A stretch of 33,284 nucleotides of DNA from Rickettsiales bacterium (GTDB lineage: Bacteria > Pseudomonadota > Alphaproteobacteria > UBA8366): assembly GCA_002724555.1 (NCBI GenBank), contig PBOZ01000088.1, positions 1-33,284 of the forward strand. The letters run 5' to 3'. Positions 1 through 9,400 of this stretch are shown one piece after another (position 1 is the first letter of the stretch; the number at the start of each line of letters is the position of its first letter). A model generated the notes under the pieces. The model did no database searches. It was not told the origin of the DNA and was given only the letters and a program-made list of their open reading frames with translations. The position numbers were made by a program, and so were the translations under genes.

Positions 1-714
1 AATCCGGAACTCCGTTGGGAACTCTCACAACATTTCGATGAGGTGGAGCGGAATGACGATATCTGGGTTGCGGTTGTGACGGGTTCGGGGGAGCGCGCAT
101 TTTGCGCTGGTGCCGACCTAAAACACAGAGCGCGTGAGCGTGATGCGGATGTAAACCAGAAAGCCCGATGGGAAAAATTGGTAGGGGAGACAAAAAGCCT
201 GATCGAACGCTGGCATTTCCCGAAACCAATCATTGCGAGGGTAAATGGTTTTGCACTTGGTGGCGGCCTCGAACAAGCTTTGGCCTGTGATATTATTGTG
301 GCGGCTGATCACGCCGAATTTGGTCTGCCAGAGCCACGTCGCGGATTGATTGCTGGCTCGGCTGGTGTGCACCGCCTGCCCCGCCAAATCGGGCTTAAGA
401 CGGCTATGGGATTTATGCTAACTGGACGCCATATGACGGCGTTGCGCGCGTATGAGTTGGGGTTAGTTAATCAGGTGGTGCCACTCGGTGAGTTGGATGC
501 GGCCGTTGATGAGTGGGTATCGGATATCGTGCGCTGTGCGCCGCTCGCTGTGCGGGCGACTAAAGAGGCAACAATGAAGGGGTTAGACTACCCCTTGGCA
601 CAGGCCTACTACACCGTCCACGATGGTGAGCGTAAACGGCGCCTCTCCGACGACGCTCTCGAAGGGCCACGGGCTTTCGCTGAGAAGCGCGCGCCGAACT
701 GGAAAGGGCGCTAG
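1..714 (+). CDS. Enoyl-CoA hydratase/isomerase (crotonase family), 5' end cut by window
   Basis: The reading frame is open from base 1, so the gene starts left of the window; 237 codons are visible. It is a crotonase-fold protein. The oxyanion-hole segment AFCAGADLK is followed by NGFALGGGLEQA and FGLPEPRRG. The Glu residues of GGLEQA and GLPEP sit where the two catalytic Glu of enoyl-CoA hydratase lie, so a true hydratase is more likely than an isomerase or decarboxylase lacking them. The usual family length is 255-265 residues, so about 20-25 residues are missing. A GTG at 43 is in frame but would remove the first beta strand and is not the start. The stop TAG shares the CTAG at 711-714 with the stop of the opposing aldolase gene. 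The substrate is unknown; the neighbouring aldolase and HyuAB genes suggest acyl-CoA or amide catabolism (inference). Confidence 0.9.
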   Translation, partial: NPELRWELSQHFDEVERNDDIWVAVVTGSGERAFCAGADLKHRARERDADVNQKARWEKLVGETKSLIERWHFPKPIIARVNGFALGGGLEQALACDIIVAADHAEFGLPEPRRGLIAGSAGVHRLPRQIGLKTAMGFMLTGRHMTALRAYELGLVNQVVPLGELDAAVDEWVSDIVRCAPLAVRATKEATMKGLDYPLAQAYYTVHDGERKRRLSDDALEGPRAFAEKRAPNWKGR

Positions 715-1490
715 TCTATACATTTTCGGCGAATTTCATCGATCCCGGCGATCAATGCCTGTTGGTATACCCAGAGGTCGCCTGAATAGCATAATAGATC
801 GTATCCCTGCTTTTGGAGTGCGATGGTCTCCGCTGGTGTACCGGCAAGCCGGCCCAACGCCTTATTGTGTTTCCGCGCTGCCCCTTCCACCTGGGCAGAG
901 GCCTTTTTGAAAGCGGGATGATCGAATTCGCCAGGAATACCCAGCGAACAGCTCAGATCGAAATGACCAATCCAAAGACAATCGAGGTCTTTGGTAGCGG
1001 CAATTGTGTCGATATTGCGGATACCAGCTTCCGTTTCAATCAAAGCGGCGAAGCCGGTCCGCCGGTTGGCGTTGGCCAAGCCTTTTGCCGTGTCACCTGG
1101 AATGTAGCGGTCGTGGGCGATGTTTAGCGCTACGCCGCGCTGGCCCAGCGGTGGATATTTCATGCATTGCACGATATGCGCCGCTTCTTCAGCGGAACTG
1201 ACCATCGGCATCACTAAACCGTCTGCACCGACGTCAAGAACTCGAGCGATGTGGTCATAAGCGTTCGAGGGTGGGCGAACCATGACGGGTAGGTTGCCTG
1301 CACGAAAACTTGTGATGGCACGTTTGACCTCGTCAATTCCGAAGCCCGAATGCTCCATATCTAGAAAGACAAAATCGACATTGGCTGCGGCAATTATTTG
1401 TCCGAGGCCCGGCGAATTGAACTCAAAAACCGAATGACCCAGCTTTAATTTCCGGGATGAGAGCATTTGCTTAAGGTTTGGTACCGCCAT
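711..1490 (-). CDS. HpcH/HpaI family aldolase (class II pyruvate-type aldolase)
   Basis: The product has 259 residues, the usual length for HpaI-like class II aldolases, which cleave 4-hydroxy-2-oxo acids to pyruvate plus an aldehyde. Visible family marks are FLDMEHSGFG (Glu45-His46, the catalytic His region), VMVRPP with Arg72, GADGLVMPMV, ALIETEAG with the metal ligand Glu152, and WIGHFDLS with the metal ligand Asp178. It could equally be an HpaI, GarL or RhmA-type enzyme; the substrate cannot be fixed by sequence. The ATG overlaps the stop of the upstream dioxygenase gene by one base (TAATG), with a GGAGAG about 11 nt upstream, so the two are probably translated together. The gene ends tail-to-tail with the crotonase. 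Confidence 0.9.
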   Translation of the reverse strand: MAVPNLKQMLSSRKLKLGHSVFEFNSPGLGQIIAAANVDFVFLDMEHSGFGIDEVKRAITSFRAGNLPVMVRPPSNAYDHIARVLDVGADGLVMPMVSSAEEAAHIVQCMKYPPLGQRGVALNIAHDRYIPGDTAKGLANANRRTGFAALIETEAGIRNIDTIAATKDLDCLWIGHFDLSCSLGIPGEFDHPAFKKASAQVEGAARKHNKALGRLAGTPAETIALQKQGYDLLCYSGDLWVYQQALIAGIDEIRRKCID

Positions 1491-2359
1491 TATATCGGTC
1501 GCTCTCCGCGTACCAAAATGCGGTAAAGGTGGCGATGCTGGCTGCGGTCAAAGTCATGCCCGGCCTTATGCATAGCTGCGCGGTTATCGATCAATAACAT
1601 GTCGCCCAAACGCCATTGGTGAAGATAAGTGAACTCGGGTTTAATTGCGGTTCGCAAAAGCTCCTCCAAAAAGTTTTGCGTTTTTTTGGCGTTGAGGCCA
1701 GTTAAAGTTTCCGTCTTGCTTTTATGAAACCAGATCGCCTTGGTACCGTTGTCTGGATGCGTGCGTATTAAGGGATGGACCATGGGCAGCATTTTAGACT
1801 TTTTCTGTGCAGCGACGATATCAGGGTTCGCAATGTTGAAACGTTCACTGCTTATCAGTGTGTTGGCGGTCTTCATTGCGGCGAGCCTTTCCTGCATCTC
1901 GCGGGGCAGGGCCGCGTAGGCAGCTCGCATGTTGCAGACCGATGTGCCGCCGCCGCTATCAGGTAATTCTACTGCGTAGAGGCCCGTGAATTTTGGTGGG
2001 AATTCCTGATTAGTGTGATCCGTATGCCAAGTTGCGTTGGCACTAACTTTCGCCGGCTTTCCGTCACTCGCCTTGAGGCGGTTTGAGAGAACGCTGACCA
2101 TCGGCTCGCCGTCGGCTAGATACATCCGGTTCTGGTCTTCCATCAGTTCACCAAACTGTTCCGCGGCTTCGCGGTACTCAGTTGCCGTTAAATTTTGATC
2201 GCGAATCACAATGACTACATTTTCGATGAGGGTATCATGAATTTTTTGTCGGGTGACACAATCAAGGGGTTGCCGCAAATCGACTCCGCGTACTTCGGCA
2301 CCGATATGCTCTTTGATTCTTTTGATCTTGAGTTCCGGGACCTTCGCTGACGCGCTCAT
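1490..2359 (-). CDS. TauD/TfdA family 2-oxoglutarate-dependent dioxygenase
   Basis: The product has 289 residues. It is a non-haem Fe(II)/2-oxoglutarate dioxygenase. The facial triad is visible as WHTDHT (His112, Asp114) and NRAAMHKA (His264), and an Arg in HRHLYRILVRG (about Arg280) would bind 2-oxoglutarate. The N-terminal GAEVRGVDL motif is typical of TauD/TfdA and of alkylsulfatase AtsK-type enzymes. Family members hydroxylate taurine, phenoxyacetates, alkyl sulfates and other small acids; the substrate here is not predictable. The ATG is preceded by AGGGAG at 8 nt spacing. It is the first gene of a two-gene unit with the HpcH aldolase (1-nt overlap), which suggests that the oxygenated product may feed an aldol cleavage (inference). 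Confidence 0.9.
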   Translation of the reverse strand: MSASAKVPELKIKRIKEHIGAEVRGVDLRQPLDCVTRQKIHDTLIENVVIVIRDQNLTATEYREAAEQFGELMEDQNRMYLADGEPMVSVLSNRLKASDGKPAKVSANATWHTDHTNQEFPPKFTGLYAVELPDSGGGTSVCNMRAAYAALPREMQERLAAMKTANTLISSERFNIANPDIVAAQKKSKMLPMVHPLIRTHPDNGTKAIWFHKSKTETLTGLNAKKTQNFLEELLRTAIKPEFTYLHQWRLGDMLLIDNRAAMHKAGHDFDRSQHRHLYRILVRGERPI

Positions 2360-2416
2360 TTATGATGCTCCCTGAAGTTCTGCCGTTTAGTCGATTATTA
2401 TCCCGTAGAGAAAATT

Positions 2417-2433
2417 TGGGGCTCTGTGCCCCA
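2417..2433 (-). terminator. GC-rich hairpin between hyuA and the TauD gene
   Basis: The sequence is a perfect 6-bp inverted repeat TGGGGC/GCCCCA with a 5-nt loop. On the minus strand it is followed by AATTTTCTC, a poor U tract. It lies about 130 nt after hyuA and about 60 nt before the dioxygenase start, so it could end hyuBA transcription or sit in the leader of the dioxygenase mRNA. The remaining bases of the 202-nt gap are AT-rich with no gene. Confidence 0.35.
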
Positions 2434-2561
2434 TTCGACAAGTAAATCCAACTAAGGGAAATAATGACACTGATGTCTTTTTTTAAATAACGCTGCTCTT
2501 ATAGTTGGAAATTAAGCGCCAAGCCCTCCCGAATTTCTCTTATAAAAATCACACTGTGCTT

Positions 2562-4649
2562 TCAGCTGTTAGTTCTCGTCATGACAATGTTGTTCCAGCC
2601 GTCAAGCGCCGCCGACCAGCTGGGACAGACCACGGTCGTGCTGTCATATTCCTCAACGATTAGCGGGCCGGGCCGGCGGTCTGCATTAAGGTCTTTTCGT
2701 GAGATGATTGGTGTGTCGACCCAACCGTGGCCATCGCCATAATACGCCTTCCGGTGTCCAGTTTTTTCGACGCCTTCTGGCACGGTTACTTTGTCGGGTA
2801 GGCGTGGCATTGCTGAGATACCTTGGCCAACGGCTTTAACCGTGACGAACTGCACGCTTTCCTCATCAGAACGATATCCAAAGGTTGCAAGATGAGCTTT
2901 TGCAAAGGTCTCCTCGATCTCTGTTAGTTTCTCTGTGTCGTAGGGAGGATTGGGAATAGGTAGGGTCAGCGCTGTGTTCTGACCGACATAGCGCATATCG
3001 GCAAAGCAAGTCACCTTGCGGGCATTAGGCGCATAACCATCTCTTGCGACGAGTGCCTCCGCTTCTGCAAGTAAGGTTGAAAGTGCCATATTGCAGCTTG
3101 CGAGGTCAATCTCATCAAACGGCTGATAAAAGGCACGAATGCATTGATGCTCTGTATCGGCGAACAGAAGCCCAAGGGCGCTGAAAAGGCCGGCGGCCGG
3201 TGGTACTAATATCTCCGGGCAGCCAAGTGCCTCTGCGAGATTGCACACATGAACCCCACCATTGCCACCGAATGCCATAAGTGGAAATTCGGCTGGATCG
3301 AGGCCGCGTTCCGAAGAGACGGAACTGAGCGCCCGCATCATGCGTGCGTTGGCGATCAAGTGAATGCCGTAGGCGGTGTCTGTTGTATCCTGCCTCAATT
3401 GGGTTGCGATGTCGCTGAGTGTTGCTTCTGATTTTTCCCGATTTAATGAGAGTTCACCGCCAACTAGTGCATCTGGATTAATGTAACCGAGATGAAGATT
3501 GGCGTCCGTGACAGTTGGCTCGGTTCCGCCCTGATTATAGCAGACTGGGCCCGGAATGGCGCCTGCGCTCTGCGGCCCGACTTGGATGCCGCCGCCGGAG
3601 TCTATCCATGCAATACTTCCCCCACCTGCACCAACCTCTGCGATATCTATGGTAGGCGCTTGTACAAGGTAGCCAGCCCCTTGGGTCATACGATGACCAA
3701 GCGCGGCGTCACCGCCAACTTCGGTTTCTGGGGCCATCGAAAAGGCGCCATCTGCGACGATCGTCGCTTTTGCAGTAGTGCCACCCATGTCAAACACGAT
3801 GCAGTTATTGAATCCAAGTTTTTGGCCCAATCGCTGCGCGCCGACTACTCCCGCGGCAGGTCCGGATTCGATAACGAAAATAGGTTTTTCTGCAGCTACT
3901 CGGGCTGGCAAGACGCCGCCGTTTGACTGCATGATGTTTAGCGGAACATTGATGCCGATATCCTGCAATCGTGCTTCTAGTCGTTCGGTGTACCGCTCGA
4001 TAACCGGCCGGATATAGGCGTTCACGACGGTGGTGCTGGTTCGTTCGTATTCTTGAATCTGCGGCACCAATTCGCTTGAGAGTGTCACGGAAACGCCCGG
4101 AAGTTTTTCGCGTAAGATGTATCCCACCGCTTCCTCGTGCTGGGGGTTGACATAGGCGTTGATAAAACAGACTGCAATCGCATCGACATTAGCGTCTCGA
4201 CACCGGTCGACTACTTCATTAAGGGCCGCTATATCGATCGGTTTGTTAACCTCACCACTAGCGGTAATTCTCTCTGGAACAGTAAATCGCAGGCGTCGTT
4301 CGACCAGCGGGTCTGGCTTGCGAAAATTTACGTCATAGAGGCGGGGTGCCCGGAAACGGGCAATTTCCAAAACATCACGGAATCCTTCTGTGGTGATCAA
4401 TGCAACCGTAACGCCTTTTCGCTCGATAATGGCATTGGTCGCCACGGTTGTCCCGTGGGCGAGTTCGACGATTTCCTCTGCTTTGACACCGGTTGTGTTT
4501 AGGAGTTCGCGGACCCCTTCTTCTATAGCGCGGCTATAGTCGTCCGGACTCGAAAGGATCTTCTTATTTCGGAGAACGCCGTTTTCGTCTAAAAGCACGA
4601 TGTCAGTGAAGGTGCCGCCGATATCGACGCCTAATCGATAAACATTCAT
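2562..4649 (-). CDS. hyuA: Hydantoinase/oxoprolinase family protein, subunit A (HyuA-like)
   Basis: The product has 695 residues, as usual for the ATP-binding subunit of N-methylhydantoinase/5-oxoprolinase-type and acetophenone or acetone carboxylase-type enzymes. The acetate/sugar kinase-like ATPase fold shows in DIGGTFTDIV (residues 9-18), AHGTTVATNA, ESGPAAGVVGA and FDMGGTTAKA. It pairs with HyuB, encoded immediately upstream with a 1-nt overlap (TAATG) and a GGGGAG about 10 nt before the start. Such pairs use ATP to open cyclic amides such as hydantoins and 5-oxoproline, or carboxylate ketones; the sequence does not decide between these. No third small subunit, as in acetone carboxylase, is present, which favours the hydantoinase/oxoprolinase role. 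Confidence 0.92.
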   Translation of the reverse strand: MNVYRLGVDIGGTFTDIVLLDENGVLRNKKILSSPDDYSRAIEEGVRELLNTTGVKAEEIVELAHGTTVATNAIIERKGVTVALITTEGFRDVLEIARFRAPRLYDVNFRKPDPLVERRLRFTVPERITASGEVNKPIDIAALNEVVDRCRDANVDAIAVCFINAYVNPQHEEAVGYILREKLPGVSVTLSSELVPQIQEYERTSTTVVNAYIRPVIERYTERLEARLQDIGINVPLNIMQSNGGVLPARVAAEKPIFVIESGPAAGVVGAQRLGQKLGFNNCIVFDMGGTTAKATIVADGAFSMAPETEVGGDAALGHRMTQGAGYLVQAPTIDIAEVGAGGGSIAWIDSGGGIQVGPQSAGAIPGPVCYNQGGTEPTVTDANLHLGYINPDALVGGELSLNREKSEATLSDIATQLRQDTTDTAYGIHLIANARMMRALSSVSSERGLDPAEFPLMAFGGNGGVHVCNLAEALGCPEILVPPAAGLFSALGLLFADTEHQCIRAFYQPFDEIDLASCNMALSTLLAEAEALVARDGYAPNARKVTCFADMRYVGQNTALTLPIPNPPYDTEKLTEIEETFAKAHLATFGYRSDEESVQFVTVKAVGQGISAMPRLPDKVTVPEGVEKTGHRKAYYGDGHGWVDTPIISRKDLNADRRPGPLIVEEYDSTTVVCPSWSAALDGWNNIVMTRTNS

Positions 4650-6373
4650 TATGTTGACACTCCCCGACGCGTCTCGCGCAACTCTTCCGTTGCCGTTCGG
4701 TCTAGTTCGGCATTGTCATCAACAATTACCCCGTACTCGCTTTTAGCATGGGCCGCTGAGAGTTTTTCCTGCCGGACGTCTTCTGTGACGGCTTTAGGGT
4801 CCCGTTCTAACGGATCTCCGTAGCCGCCCGACCCGGCCATCTCCGCGCGGAAAGTCTCACCTTTTTTCATTTTTTGGACAAATTTGGAAGGCGCATCTTC
4901 GCGTTTACCGTTGCGGATAAAATAGGATTTTGATTTGGCGCCTGGTTTGCCGCCGAAGATACCCCAGCAAGGGAAAACGTGCCGATCTGCGCGCTGCTGG
5001 ACGATGGCTTCTTTTGCCATAAGCCTATATTGGCGAACCATACCCAGAGCGCCACGGTATTTTCCCGGCCCTCCTGTGTCCGGCAAGAATCCGTATTCGT
5101 CAATCAAAAGCGGGTTCTCTGCCTCGATGATCTCAACGGAGGTGTTGGCCATATTACCAAGCCAATATGGTCCTGCATCCTGACCGTCTAGTGTTGGGCC
5201 ACCGCCGCGCCCTGTAACGTTATGAAATTCTACATGCAAAAACCGCTTCCGTTCTTCATCGATGCCGGTGACTGATAGTCCCAGCTCGTTGCCACCAGGG
5301 CATGCCGGCATTCGTTCTGGCAGAAGGCGCGCTAAAGCGCCGGTGACTACAGTGCGTACCCGATAGCCCCCTTGACCACGGGCTCCGACAGCAGCGGGAA
5401 ACTGCGGGTTCACCCAACAACCCGGTGGTGCTATTACGGTTATCGGTCTATAGAAACCAACATTATTTGGTGTGTCCGCCGGTAGAACTGCTCGCAATCC
5501 TGCATAGGTTAAGGAAGCGGTGAACCAGTAATTGGGATGTAAGGCACCGCCCTTTTGTGGTGAGGTCCCTGTATAGTCTGCAATGATCTCGTCACCCTTC
5601 ACGGTCAACTTTAGCTTGATTTCGACTGGGCCCCCGCCTACACCGTCATCGTCGTTGTACTCTGTGAATTCGGCCTCACCGTCGGGCAATTCCTGGATAC
5701 TATTTCGTACCAGTCGCTCCGTATAATCAATCAGCGCCCGCATATACGTTTTTAGCTCCTCGATGCCATAAGTTTCGACGAGCTTGAGAATTTCGGTCTC
5801 ACCGGCGATGAGGGCGGCGATTTGCGCACGCACATCGCCCAAGACCTTGTCAGGAACGCGAGTGTTGTGCTCGATGAGTCGCATCAAAGTATCATTTGGC
5901 TTGTCACCAATGTAAATTTTACTTGGCGGTATGCGAAGACCTTCTTGGTAAATTTCATCGCTGTCGGCGGCTTGGCCGCCTGCAACTCGACCGCCAAGAT
6001 CTGTGTGGTGCAGGATCAGCCCAAGTATGCAGATACGCTCGCCATCCTTATAGACGGGACGGAACATGAAGATATCGTTGAGGTGACTGGCGCCTGCATA
6101 GGGGTCGTTATTGGCAAGGATATCACCCGGCCCGATATCGTCACCATAGTAGTCGAGGCAGCCACGTAGCGCTGGCATTGTAGCTCCTAAATGACCCGGC
6201 AGCGCCAATCCTTGCGCGACCATATCCCCTTCAGCGTCCAGAATGGATGCCGAGAAGTCCATGTTAGATTTGACGAGGGTTGAGCGCGAAGTGCGCAGCA
6301 CTGACACCATCATGTTGTCAGACACCATGACGAGGGCGTTTTTAATGAGTTCGAGGCGGATAGGATCGACCAT
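4649..6373 (-). CDS. hyuB: Hydantoinase B/oxoprolinase family protein, subunit B (HyuB-like)
   Basis: The product has 574 residues, a normal HyuB length. Family marks are the opening DPIRLELIKNAL, the NDPYAGASHLNDI metal-site region, ILHHTDLGGRVAGG, the centre GARGQGGYRVR, and the C-terminal GGKPGAKSKS and GSGGYGDPLERD. HyuB carries the catalytic metal-binding half of these two-subunit ATP-dependent enzymes. The ATG at 6371-6373 has GGGAG 6 nt upstream. It is the first gene of a hyuB-hyuA unit, placed 91 nt after the large coiled-coil gene on the same strand. Short-chain amide, lactam or ureide substrates are likely, but the exact one is unknown. Confidence 0.92.
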   Translation of the reverse strand: MVDPIRLELIKNALVMVSDNMMVSVLRTSRSTLVKSNMDFSASILDAEGDMVAQGLALPGHLGATMPALRGCLDYYGDDIGPGDILANNDPYAGASHLNDIFMFRPVYKDGERICILGLILHHTDLGGRVAGGQAADSDEIYQEGLRIPPSKIYIGDKPNDTLMRLIEHNTRVPDKVLGDVRAQIAALIAGETEILKLVETYGIEELKTYMRALIDYTERLVRNSIQELPDGEAEFTEYNDDDGVGGGPVEIKLKLTVKGDEIIADYTGTSPQKGGALHPNYWFTASLTYAGLRAVLPADTPNNVGFYRPITVIAPPGCWVNPQFPAAVGARGQGGYRVRTVVTGALARLLPERMPACPGGNELGLSVTGIDEERKRFLHVEFHNVTGRGGGPTLDGQDAGPYWLGNMANTSVEIIEAENPLLIDEYGFLPDTGGPGKYRGALGMVRQYRLMAKEAIVQQRADRHVFPCWGIFGGKPGAKSKSYFIRNGKREDAPSKFVQKMKKGETFRAEMAGSGGYGDPLERDPKAVTEDVRQEKLSAAHAKSEYGVIVDDNAELDRTATEELRETRRGVST

Positions 6374-6464
6374 AGATGGCTCCCGTTGCTGAAAACGACT
6401 AGTCTGCGCAATGGCATCGCCTAGACATTTACAGTCGAATAGCGATCCGAAAAGTCGTATTAAG

Positions 6465-9400
6465 TTATTCTAACGGGGCGTCGCGGCCGAGTGAGCGGCT
6501 GAGTAAGAGGTAAAGGCGTCCAACATCGGCTGTCATAAAGGTTGAATGCAAGAGGTTTTCTGGATCTACCGATTCCGATTCGCTAACCAGTCGGTCAAAC
6601 TCATCTACGAAGCGAGTTACATATTGGCGCATCTCATCGTCGAATTTCAGCTTCTCGGTAATCCGACTTACAATGGCGGCTTGCTTCCCCTTTAACAGAT
6701 TGCGGGTGAAAATGGTGCGATCACCAGCAGTATATCGTTTCCAGTCGGCGTCTGGCACTTCGGTGTCAAGGAGACGCGTAAGATCGATTGAAAGAGAGTT
6801 GAGATCTTCTAAGATAAACCGCGCTGTTTTAAGAAATAAGTCCCGCCGCATCGAAATGTCATCTTCCTTTAGACTTTGAGCCTGCTTGGCAGCGGCAGTG
6901 GACGCCTTCAACAGTTGTGTTGCCTGATTATCAAATGTTTCGCCAACCTCTAAGGTCTTGGAAATCGATCCTTCCAAGGCCAACATAAGATCCTCACTGG
7001 TTTTGGTGAAGGTGGCTGTGACTTCGTCGACATTAGTTTTGGCTTCTCTTGCCACTTCGTTGAAAACAGAACTTTGTTTTGAAAGTGAGCCAAGTACTTT
7101 TTTAACATGGCGTGTCGTTTTATCGGACGTCTCTGCGAGGCCGTCGGTTTGTTCTCGAAATGCGGCGTTTAGAGCCTTAAGGCGGGAGGTGAGAATTTCG
7201 GTTGAGCCGTTGAGTTCTGCCGACTGTTGGGCGAACGCGTCTCCAATTAGGCGGATGCGTTCTGCTGCTTCGGCCGCCGCGTTTGATAATTCCGCAGATT
7301 CGTGGCTAAGCGCCTCGCGGTTGTCATTGACTTGCATGCCAACCTGTATCGATGCGGTCGTAAATCGTTCCGTCTGTTGCGTGAAGCGTTCACCGACATC
7401 ATCGAGCATGCCCAGGGCGGTGGATATACCATCTTTCAAGCCTTCAATTTCCAAATTAAACCCTATGCCTGCGCCCGAGATACGTTCGCGGACAGCATCG
7501 GCCGCTTCTTCTAGATTTAGAATTTGCTCTTTTAGAGTGTTTCCAATCTTATGGGTTTGGCCGCGCGCATCTTCGGTGGCCTGGTTGAGACTTGATGTCT
7601 GTTCGTGTACTGCGGACCGGATGGTTTTGGATTGTTCGGCTAGATGTTCTGCCAATTCGCGGAGTTCTTGGCTATCGAAACGCAACGACTCTCGAATGCG
7701 TTTGGCTTCCTCGTAGGTTTGCGTCGCTACGCCCTTTAGCTCAGATGTTTGGTCTTGAATAATGTTCCTGATACCGCTGAATTGCGTCGCTGCATAATCG
7801 GATGCCGTCCGAAGTTCCTGACTTTGTTTGTAAAGTAGTTCGCCCATGGTTTTTGATTGCGCCGTCGACCAATCCGCGGACTCCTTAAGTGACTGCGCCT
7901 GCAGGCGCATTGATTCGCCAATGCTACGTGCTTGCGCTATTGCGGGATCAAACGCGTCGCTCATCTCCTGTACGCCGCCACGAACCGCCGAGCCAAGCGC
8001 TTCTGTTCGGGTAGAGAGCATCACTTCAATTTTCGCGGCCTGTCCGTCGGCCATATCAGAAGCGGCTTGCAACTCTTCCGCTTGTCTGCGAAGGGCTTCC
8101 CGAATTGCCTCGGCTCGCGAGGCAGCTAAGTCTGTAGAGCGAGCCAGCTCAATGGCCTTCATCTCCAATGCATCACGTAACGCCCCGACTTGCTCGGTGG
8201 CGTTCTCCGCCGTGCGGCTCAGTACGTCAGAGTGTTGTTCCAAAGATGTTTCGACCGATCGCGCCTGCTCTGCGACATGATTCGACATATCCTTTAGGAG
8301 GTTTGCCTGCGTTTCGAGCACGCCGCGGATACGTGTGCTGTGCCCTTCGCTCATTTGTGTTGTGTGGTTGAGTTCCATCGCTTGCTGACGCATAGCGGTG
8401 GTGATCTCTTCAATTCGCTCAGCGGTAATTTCTACGGAAGTCGAAAGAGTGGAAGCCTGCTTCGTCAGATGGTTTTCAAATTTTTCAGTAATCGCGATGG
8501 TCTGATATTCAATGGTTTCGCCAACCTCCTCAACCCGTGCCTGCGTCGCATCCATCAAGTGGCCAAACTCTGTAGATTGTCGGTCAAACATCTCCCGGAG
8601 CGAGACGGAAAGGTTATCAGATTGGCGTCCCAGGGTCTCGACCATCTCGCCAATGCGTTTGCCGGAGCGCTCGGTCACATTTTGTATGTTTTGGCCATGC
8701 CCATCGAAAGCCTGCTTTAACCGGCCGCTGATGCTGGTAAGTAACTCCTGGAGATTGAGGTCGATTTCAGTTGCCTTTTCGCTGGCTTGATCGGTCACGG
8801 ATTTTAGATCTCTTGTACCTTTATCAAGGCGTTCGCGAACTAATTTTGCGCTCTCGAGGGCAGCGTCAGAGGCTTCAGATAGGTCATCGGTATAATCTCG
8901 AAAAAACGATCCCATCTCCTTTGCACGTTCAGAAGCATGGTCTGACGCATCGACTAACTCAGAGGTTTGTAATCGCAAAGCGGTCCGTATTTCACCTGAT
9001 TGCTCAACAAAATAGTTTGTCACCTTATTTAAATCTTCGGTTTGCCGTTCGACCGAGTTTTCCATATTACGCGATTGGTCTGCGAAGTGGTTGGCGAGTT
9101 CTGTGAGCTCCTTGGTTTGCCCGCTGATCGCTTCCTTGAGAGACACTGCTTCGCTGGCCGCTCTACCGGAGACTTCAGAGAGGGCTTCCGTTTGTTTGCT
9201 CAGCACACTGGAAAGTTGCCCAATATCGACTGCTGCTTTGTCGCTGGCCCGTGAAAGCTCTTCCGCTTGCCTTCGGAGCGCTTCCGAGACCTGACTAATT
9301 CTGGCTTCGGCTTCGTCCGCTGGATATGTCAACATTTCTAGTTGGCGGCGCAACGCTTCGGAATGCTCACGAACGTCGGAACCGCGCCGGAAATAAGCTA

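Noticed and set aside
6374-6464. Possible terminator between the coiled-coil gene and hyuB
   Set aside because: I looked for a stem followed by U residues on the minus strand and found only weak pairings. Moreover, hyuB lies upstream of nothing here: the gap is the coiled-coil gene's 3' flank and the hyuB leader, with just a GGGAG ribosome site.
6958-7716. A 252-codon open frame on the plus strand inside the coiled-coil gene
   Set aside because: It is antisense to the repeats; the even amino-acid bias of the repeats keeps the opposite frame open. It is Ser/Arg/Cys-rich, has no ribosome site and no family resemblance.
6852-9344. Repeated DNA that could suggest a CRISPR or minisatellite
   Set aside because: The repetition is at amino-acid level with strongly diverged codons; there are no identical DNA repeats or spacers.
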